From assembly GCF_001894825.1 (NCBI RefSeq), contig NZ_BCWY01000007.1:124001-188000 (forward strand): a stretch of DNA of 64,000 bases. Direction: 5' to 3'. The translations under genes and the position numbers were made by a program. Source of the DNA: Rhodococcus jostii NBRC 16295. GTDB lineage: Bacteria; Actinomycetota; Actinomycetes; Mycobacteriales; Mycobacteriaceae. Under the pieces are notes generated by a model. The model did no database searches. It had not been told where the DNA came from and worked only from the letters and a program-made list of their open reading frames with translations. This document shows, in pieces, positions 59,712 to 64,000 of this stretch (its first letter is position 1; every line of letters starts with the position of its first letter).

Positions 59712-59792
59712 GCAGACGCACCCCTTCTCCGCACACGCACCCCCTTTCGGACACGATTTCGGGTGCGCCTGCGGGGGAGGGGTGCGTTTGTC
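59712..59792. repeat. Palindromic repeat element downstream of fadE
   Basis: Two 33-base arms (59712-59744 and 59760-59792) form an imperfect hairpin with a 15-base loop. Each arm is built from two ACGCACCCC-like units. The left arm contains CAGACGCACCCCTTCTCCGC, which recurs at 60862 on the other side of the neighbouring gene. It could also end fadE transcription. Confidence 0.6.
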
Positions 59793-59797
59793 GGTGT

Positions 59798-60793
59798 CTA
59801 CACAGTGCGCAGCGTCAGTCGCCGCGGCACCGGCAGAGACGACTGCTCAATCCTCCCCATCGGAGGCAGCGATGCCTCTCCCCTAGTGAGGACCCGACGG
59901 ATGCGAGCAGCGAGTCGAAGAGGGTCACCCAGCTCCTCCCACGTCCACCGCACCATCTGGAAACCAAGCTCCCGCATGGCATCTTCGCGCCGCTTCTCGG
60001 CGAACACCGCGTCACTCGGTCCCTGACCGGGTTTCAGCATCCGCTCGTACTTCACGCGTCCGTCGAATTCGCCCAGGAACGCCGAACTCTCGATGTAGAA
60101 ATCAACGCGGCCGAGGGTTCTGCCGTCGTATCCGCGAACCACACCCTGCTGAGATGGCAGAGGTAGCCCCATGGTCGAGAACATCACGCGACTGCGCGAC
60201 TCCCCGACACTCTCGCTGTATCCGGTGAGAAATTGCACGACACGACGGGCAGCTCCCACGCCCTTCCGTCCCTGAGCAGATGCGAGTTCGCACGCCAGGT
60301 CCTCGGGACTGATTCCGAAGGCCCGGACGGCCGCGTCTCCTGTCACCACGGCCTGCTCGAACGGGAGCGCACGGCCAAGATCCACCACCATCCGTGACGG
60401 TGTCGTCACGAGGTAGCCGTCCTCCTCCGCGACGCGGCCGTCCAGCGAGGAGCAATGCACCGTCAAGCGGGTCTTGATCCGCCCGCCACCCCGGCGGTTC
60501 CTGGTGACCTGCACCCGATCGAGTGGCGTTCTCCACACCGGCAATCCATACATGACGGCTGCCGACTGGTGACTCAGCACCGCGTCGCTCGACATTCGCG
60601 GAACCGTCGCGTCGATCAAGAGGCGATGACGTGCTTCCGGCGTCGCCTGCTCGAATTCCGACTCGCCGAGATACGCGCCGTGACCGAGACGACGCCATCC
60701 TCCACGTGTATAGAGACGGCGGATTTCGTCGTCGGTGAAGCCGGCTGCAAGCGCGTCCTGCCTGCATATCAATTCCCCCGGATCGTGTTCCAT
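59798..60793 (-). CDS. AbiEi-like antitoxin domain fused to an endonuclease-like domain
   Basis: A 331-residue protein from ATG 60793 (MEHDPGEL); a longer frame upstream runs through repeat DNA and is not credible. Residues 1-60 resemble the winged-helix domain of AbiEi-type antitoxins (CRQDALAAGFTDDEIRRLYTRGGWRRLGHGAY in outline). The C-terminal part has a Vsr/DUF559-like nuclease pattern: GRVDFYIESSAFLGEFDGRVKY, then EKRREDAMRELGFQMVRWTW, with D, E-x-D and K in the expected order. No partner toxin is adjacent. Palindromic repeats flank it on both sides. Confidence 0.72.
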   Translation of the reverse strand: MEHDPGELICRQDALAAGFTDDEIRRLYTRGGWRRLGHGAYLGESEFEQATPEARHRLLIDATVPRMSSDAVLSHQSAAVMYGLPVWRTPLDRVQVTRNRRGGGRIKTRLTVHCSSLDGRVAEEDGYLVTTPSRMVVDLGRALPFEQAVVTGDAAVRAFGISPEDLACELASAQGRKGVGAARRVVQFLTGYSESVGESRSRVMFSTMGLPLPSQQGVVRGYDGRTLGRVDFYIESSAFLGEFDGRVKYERMLKPGQGPSDAVFAEKRREDAMRELGFQMVRWTWEELGDPLRLAARIRRVLTRGEASLPPMGRIEQSSLPVPRRLTLRTV

Positions 60794-60859
60794 GGCGTCG
60801 ATACTCGCGGCCACGAAGGCCTGGCGCACGACCGATCTTCGATCTGTGGACAACTCCCC

Positions 60860-60936
60860 CACAGACGCACCCTTTCTCGGCATTTGCACGCATATTGGTG
60901 CCCTAGAAGGAGTGCGGCTGCAGAAAAGGGGTGCCT
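60860..60936. repeat. Palindromic repeat element, second copy
   Basis: The unit at 60862-60882 matches 59713-59733 at 19 of 21 bases. An inverted partner, ending in AAAAGGGGTGCCTCT (about 60910-60936), completes a looser hairpin. The element lies between the AbiEi-like gene and the VanW-type gene and ends at the stop codon of the latter. Confidence 0.5.
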
Positions 60937-63153
60937 CTACTCGCCGTCGTTCGGCTTCGGCTTGGGGGTGGTGGTTTTCGGACTCTCGGCCGCGGTGGAC
61001 GGGGCCGGTGTCGCAGCGGCGGGGGTGCGCTCGTCGGGCTTGGGCGCGCCGGGTGCCGCGCACTTGACGATCGGGACGGGGTCGTAGCGGACGGTCCTGG
61101 TGTCCCGGGAGATCTCCTGGCCGGTGGCGTGATCGGAGATGACGCGGGTGTCGCTGGCGGTGAACCCCGGTGCGCCGCTGGAGGCGATACAGTGATCGCC
61201 TGCGGGCAGGGTGACCGTGTCGGGCTGCGTCGGCTTGGTGCGGTCGCCGGTGATCGACTCGACGTCGACCGACTTGGTACCCCAGAACCGGATGGTCAGA
61301 TCCGAGGCGCCGCCGATGGCCTGGATCATCACGCCCGTCTTGGCGGTGTTGCGGAACTGCAGGTCGATGGCGCCTTCGAAGACGGTCGCCTCCCGCGCCT
61401 CCGGGTACCGCGAGATGTAGTACGAGTGCTCGGTGTGCGCGACGTCCTCCATGCCGGCGAAGTACGCGGCGTTGTACAGCGTCGTCGCCACCTGGCTCAC
61501 ACCGCCGCCGACCGCGGTGTCCGGGCGGCCGTTGTTGATGATGCCCGACTCCACATAGCCCTGAGCCGTGCCGCGGGGACCGGTGTACCCGTTGAGGGAG
61601 AACGTGTCGCCGGGCTTGATCAGCGCGCCGTTGATCTCACTGGCGGCGAGACGGATGTTCGTGCCGGACGCCGCGGAGAAGCCGCCGGTGGTGAACTCTC
61701 CGATCACTTCCTTCACCCCGAGACCCTGCGCAGCTTCCGTGGTGAGGGCCGGCGGTACGGGACCGTACACCGCGGCGGTCGTGTGAGAACCGTTGCCGCG
61801 CAACACCTCGGGCAGCGTCTCCAACGTCTTGGGCCACTGCACCAGGTCGCCGACGACGGCCGGGACGACCGTGGGCGATCCCCCGTCGAGCGTGATCGCG
61901 GCGTCCTTCGGTGCGATCTCCGTCGAAACGAGTTGCGGAGCCAGAATTCCGATGGCGGCCTCGACGTTGTACGTGGGCTTCAGCCCGCCGGTGCCGTCCG
62001 GTTCGAAACCGACGATCGCACCGATCTGCTGGCGCGGCGCGGTCGCGACCTTGCCGTCACGACCGGTGACCACCAGGTCTGCCGAGGCCGCGGGCGTCGC
62101 CACTTCGGCGAGCGCCTTCTGGACGCCGTCCTTCGTCACCGTGACGGGCACGACGTCGACGGGCAGTTCCACCGTCCGGCCGAACGCCCACTCCTCGGTC
62201 AACGCCGCCTCGGTACCCTCACCGTTCAGGTTCTGCCCGGTCGACGGATCCACCGGTACCGGGATCGCACCCTCGAACACGACCGTCCCCTCGCGGGACG
62301 CGCGATCGGTCTCCCCGCGAAGGCCGTCGACGGCGGACGCCAGCGCGGCCTCGTCGCGAGTCGACACCACCCCGATCTCGTCGGTGGTGAAGAACGACGT
62401 GAGGCGGGTGAACGGGTTCAAAGGCTGCGAATCGGCTCGGTCGAGGGTGGCCTCCCAGTCGACCCCGAGCCCGGCGTCGGCGGGCACCAGTTCCGTGGAC
62501 ACGTCGCCGGCCTGCACCGTCAGCGGCTGATCGGCGCGCGGGCCGACCTGCGCCTGCAACGTGGCCTCCGCCTCCTCGCGGGACGAACCGCCCACATCGA
62601 CGCCGGCCACGGTCACGCCGCGCGGCAGCTTCCCGGAGGACACCGCGAGGTCGGCGGCGTAGGCGATGCCGATCAGGGCGATCACACCGCCGGCCACGGC
62701 CGCGATCTTCACCCACGGGGCACGGGCCGGGGTCTTCTCAGCGGACGCCTCGACAGGTTCCGGTTCGGGCTGCGGCGGGACGGGCGACGCGGCGGCCGGG
62801 GCCACCACCGTCGGTTCCTCCGCCGCCGTGGTGTATGCCTGCGTCGGACCCGGAACGGGGCCCGGCGGAATCGCGGGGATCACCTGCGTGACGTCCTCGT
62901 TCGCCGGCGGCTCCACCCACAACGGAGGTTCCGGAGCCTGCTCGTCGGAACGTTCCCCCAGGTCACCGAGGTTCAACTGGGTTGTCGGTGCGTCGTCGGG
63001 AGCCGGGGCGTTTTCGGGTGTCGCGACCTCGTCCGGTTCCGGAGCGGGCGTAGCGCCCGCGTTCTCGGGTTCGACGCTGTCAGGCGTCGCGGAAGGGTCC
63101 GGCGTCGACCGTTCGGGTGCAGTGCGCCCCTTGTCGCCGTCTTCGTCGTTCAC
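60937..63153 (-). CDS. VanW-domain cell-wall-associated membrane protein
   Basis: A 738-residue protein. A long acidic Pro/Ala-rich cytoplasmic head (about residues 1-145) precedes one membrane helix (VKIAAVAGGVIALIGIAYAADLAV). Outside are putative peptidoglycan-binding repeats (GVTVAGVDVGGSSREEAEATL and a second copy), then the VanW domain (about residues 475-610; IGEFTTGG, GGGVSQVATTLYNAAYFAG, HSYYISRYPEARE). A G5-like stretch and a Pro/Thr/Lys-rich tail end it. VanW-type proteins are linked to peptidoglycan; the activity is unknown. Confidence 0.88.
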   Translation of the reverse strand: MNDEDGDKGRTAPERSTPDPSATPDSVEPENAGATPAPEPDEVATPENAPAPDDAPTTQLNLGDLGERSDEQAPEPPLWVEPPANEDVTQVIPAIPPGPVPGPTQAYTTAAEEPTVVAPAAASPVPPQPEPEPVEASAEKTPARAPWVKIAAVAGGVIALIGIAYAADLAVSSGKLPRGVTVAGVDVGGSSREEAEATLQAQVGPRADQPLTVQAGDVSTELVPADAGLGVDWEATLDRADSQPLNPFTRLTSFFTTDEIGVVSTRDEAALASAVDGLRGETDRASREGTVVFEGAIPVPVDPSTGQNLNGEGTEAALTEEWAFGRTVELPVDVVPVTVTKDGVQKALAEVATPAASADLVVTGRDGKVATAPRQQIGAIVGFEPDGTGGLKPTYNVEAAIGILAPQLVSTEIAPKDAAITLDGGSPTVVPAVVGDLVQWPKTLETLPEVLRGNGSHTTAAVYGPVPPALTTEAAQGLGVKEVIGEFTTGGFSAASGTNIRLAASEINGALIKPGDTFSLNGYTGPRGTAQGYVESGIINNGRPDTAVGGGVSQVATTLYNAAYFAGMEDVAHTEHSYYISRYPEAREATVFEGAIDLQFRNTAKTGVMIQAIGGASDLTIRFWGTKSVDVESITGDRTKPTQPDTVTLPAGDHCIASSGAPGFTASDTRVISDHATGQEISRDTRTVRYDPVPIVKCAAPGAPKPDERTPAAATPAPSTAAESPKTTTPKPKPNDGE

Positions 63154-63443
63154 CGTGGCCCTCTCACCGAGTTGTCCTTCGTGCGGGCCTCAGCTTGCCG
63201 TCGGTGCTCGTTGCATTTCAAGCGCGATCCGATCCGAGCGAGGCCCGGTCGAGACCCCCACGTCAGCGTACCGGCCGCCGGAAATGCAAGAGCCCCGCGC
63301 TGCTGCCAGGTCGGGGGTCAGGCAGCAACACGGGGCTGACAGGGTTATCGCCAGCTAATCTCCAGCGTTACACCTGTCGGAAAAGATTTCGGGGATCCGG
63401 CCACCCCTCGTTGCCGGATCCCCGCTCGCACTGCGCACACGCT
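63154..63443. other. Gene-free stretch with a strong hairpin
   Basis: No coding frame is credible here. A hairpin is formed by AGCCCCG (63291-63297) with CGGGGCT (63331-63337) and GCTGCC (63302-63307) with GGCAGC (63321-63326). A looser inverted pair TTGCATTTC (about 63214) and GAAATGCAA (about 63281) encloses it. The promoter of the VanW-type gene must lie here. I considered a small RNA but see no known family signature. Confidence 0.4.
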
Positions 63444-63476
63444 GGCCTTTCCGGTCTCCCAGCTACCGGAAAGGCC
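63444..63476. terminator. Perfect hairpin after the thiolase gene
   Basis: GGCCTTTCCGGT (63444-63455) pairs perfectly with ACCGGAAAGGCC (63465-63476) across nine bases. It lies eight bases beyond the stop codon of the minus-strand thiolase gene, as expected for its terminator. Confidence 0.75.
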
Positions 63477-63483
63477 ACGCGGA

Positions 63484-64000
63484 TCACGCCTCTATGATTG
63501 CCGTCACACCCTGGCCGCCGGCGGCGCAAATCGAGATCAGACCGCGGCCCGAACCCTTCTCCGCAAGCATCTTGGCGAGCGATGCGACGATGCGTCCGCC
63601 GGTCGCGGCGAACGGGTGACCGGCCGCCAGCGACGACCCGTTGACGTTCAGCTTGCTGCGGTCGATGGAGCCGAGGGCACCGTCGAGCCCGAGGCGCTCC
63701 TTGCAGTACTCGTCCGATTCGAACGCCTGCAGTGTCGCCAGGACGACGGATGCGAACGCCTCGTGGATCTCGTAGAAGTCGAAATCCTGCAGCGTGAGGC
63801 CGTTGCGGGCCAGCAGACGCGGGATGGCGTACGTCGGCGCCATCAGGAGCCCGTCCTTGCCGTGGATGTAGTCGACGGCGGCGGTCTCGGAATCGACGAG
63901 ATGGGCGAGCACCGGGAGCTTGCGCTCGGCGGCCCACTCGTCCGTGGACAGCAGGACCGCGGACGCACCGTCGGTGAGCGGGGTGGAGTTACCCGCCGTC
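63484..64000 (-). CDS. Acetyl-CoA acetyltransferase/thiolase (5' part missing)
   Basis: The C-terminal 171 residues of a thiolase that continues beyond base 64000. It shows NSTPLTDGASAVLLS at the window edge, the active-site HEAF in YEIHEAFASVVLA, GHPFAATGGRI, and the terminal catalytic Cys in CAAGGQG. The reading frame is intact to its stop at 63484. These enzymes cleave 3-ketoacyl-CoA in beta-oxidation or condense acetyl-CoA. It is unrelated in position to the thiolase at 273 and has the more usual HEAF box. Confidence 0.93.
   Translation of the reverse strand, partial: TAGNSTPLTDGASAVLLSTDEWAAERKLPVLAHLVDSETAAVDYIHGKDGLLMAPTYAIPRLLARNGLTLQDFDFYEIHEAFASVVLATLQAFESDEYCKERLGLDGALGSIDRSKLNVNGSSLAAGHPFAATGGRIVASLAKMLAEKGSGRGLISICAAGGQGVTAIIEA

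Noticed and set aside
59798-61063. A 421-codon version of the AbiEi-like gene
   Set aside because: The first 90 codons run through palindromic repeat DNA and across the 3' end of the VanW-type gene.
63291-63337. Possible SRP (4.5S) RNA, because of the CCAGGTC-like loop in a strong hairpin
   Set aside because: The conserved GGAAGGAAGCAGC core of bacterial SRP RNA is absent and the hairpin is too short.

Overview
The window looks like a chromosomal segment of a mycolate-containing, high-GC actinobacterium, most likely Rhodococcus or a close relative. The reasons are uniformly GC-rich third codon positions, dense operons with 4-base stop/start overlaps, an antigen-85-type mycolyltransferase, a stand-alone LigD-type polymerase, a biotin ECF transporter preceded by a BioQ-like palindrome, and many small regulators. 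No rRNA, tRNA, CRISPR array or intact insertion sequence was seen. The assignment rests on gene content alone.

Layout. 1-4.1 kb: minus-strand operon of EamA exporter, bioY, short acyl-CoA ligase, thiolase and bioM (cut by the window edge). 4.1-11.1 kb: LysR gene; a sugar isomerase/dehydrogenase pair with a LacI regulator whose tandem operators occur at both promoters; a decayed permease fragment; a GntR gene divergent from an AbrB-type membrane protein. 11.9-26.2 kb: a surface-polysaccharide locus in two transcription units. The first has four GT2 glycosyltransferases, a Wzx-like flippase, a secreted GH16 glycanase and a large polymerase-like membrane protein. The second makes a modified CDP-sugar (RfbF, SDR, DegT aminotransferase, C-methyltransferase, Fe/2OG oxygenase). 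Each unit begins with the same ~125-nt leader, which folds into nested stems with compensatory changes and ends at the ribosome binding site. This is the strongest candidate for an undescribed element here.

26.2-30 kb: PAS protein, LigD-type polymerase, a MOSC-ferredoxin reductase-ferredoxin fusion and a tiny secreted proline-tailed peptide. 30-38.8 kb: a complete aerobic CO dehydrogenase cluster (coxMSL plus maturation genes) with the form I active-site loop. 38.9-43 kb: Baeyer-Villiger-like monooxygenase plus AurF-type diiron oxygenase, divergent from ArsR and SRPBCC genes. 43-54.7 kb: sigma factor, ArfB, mycolyltransferase, two paralogous membrane-anchored HNH nucleases, FMN hydroxy-acid oxidase, VOC proteins, hydrolase, TetR/P450 pair and phosphodiesterase. 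54.7-59.7 kb: FabH-like synthase and acyl-CoA dehydrogenase that share an 18-bp operator, flanking a DUF4185 (possible arabinanase) gene and a methyltransferase. 59.7-64 kb: an AbiEi/endonuclease-like gene bracketed by palindromic repeats, a VanW-type cell-wall protein, and the 3' part of a thiolase gene.

The window combines envelope building, scavenging (CO, biotin, sugars) and lipid metabolism, with many local regulator-operator pairs visible in the sequence.
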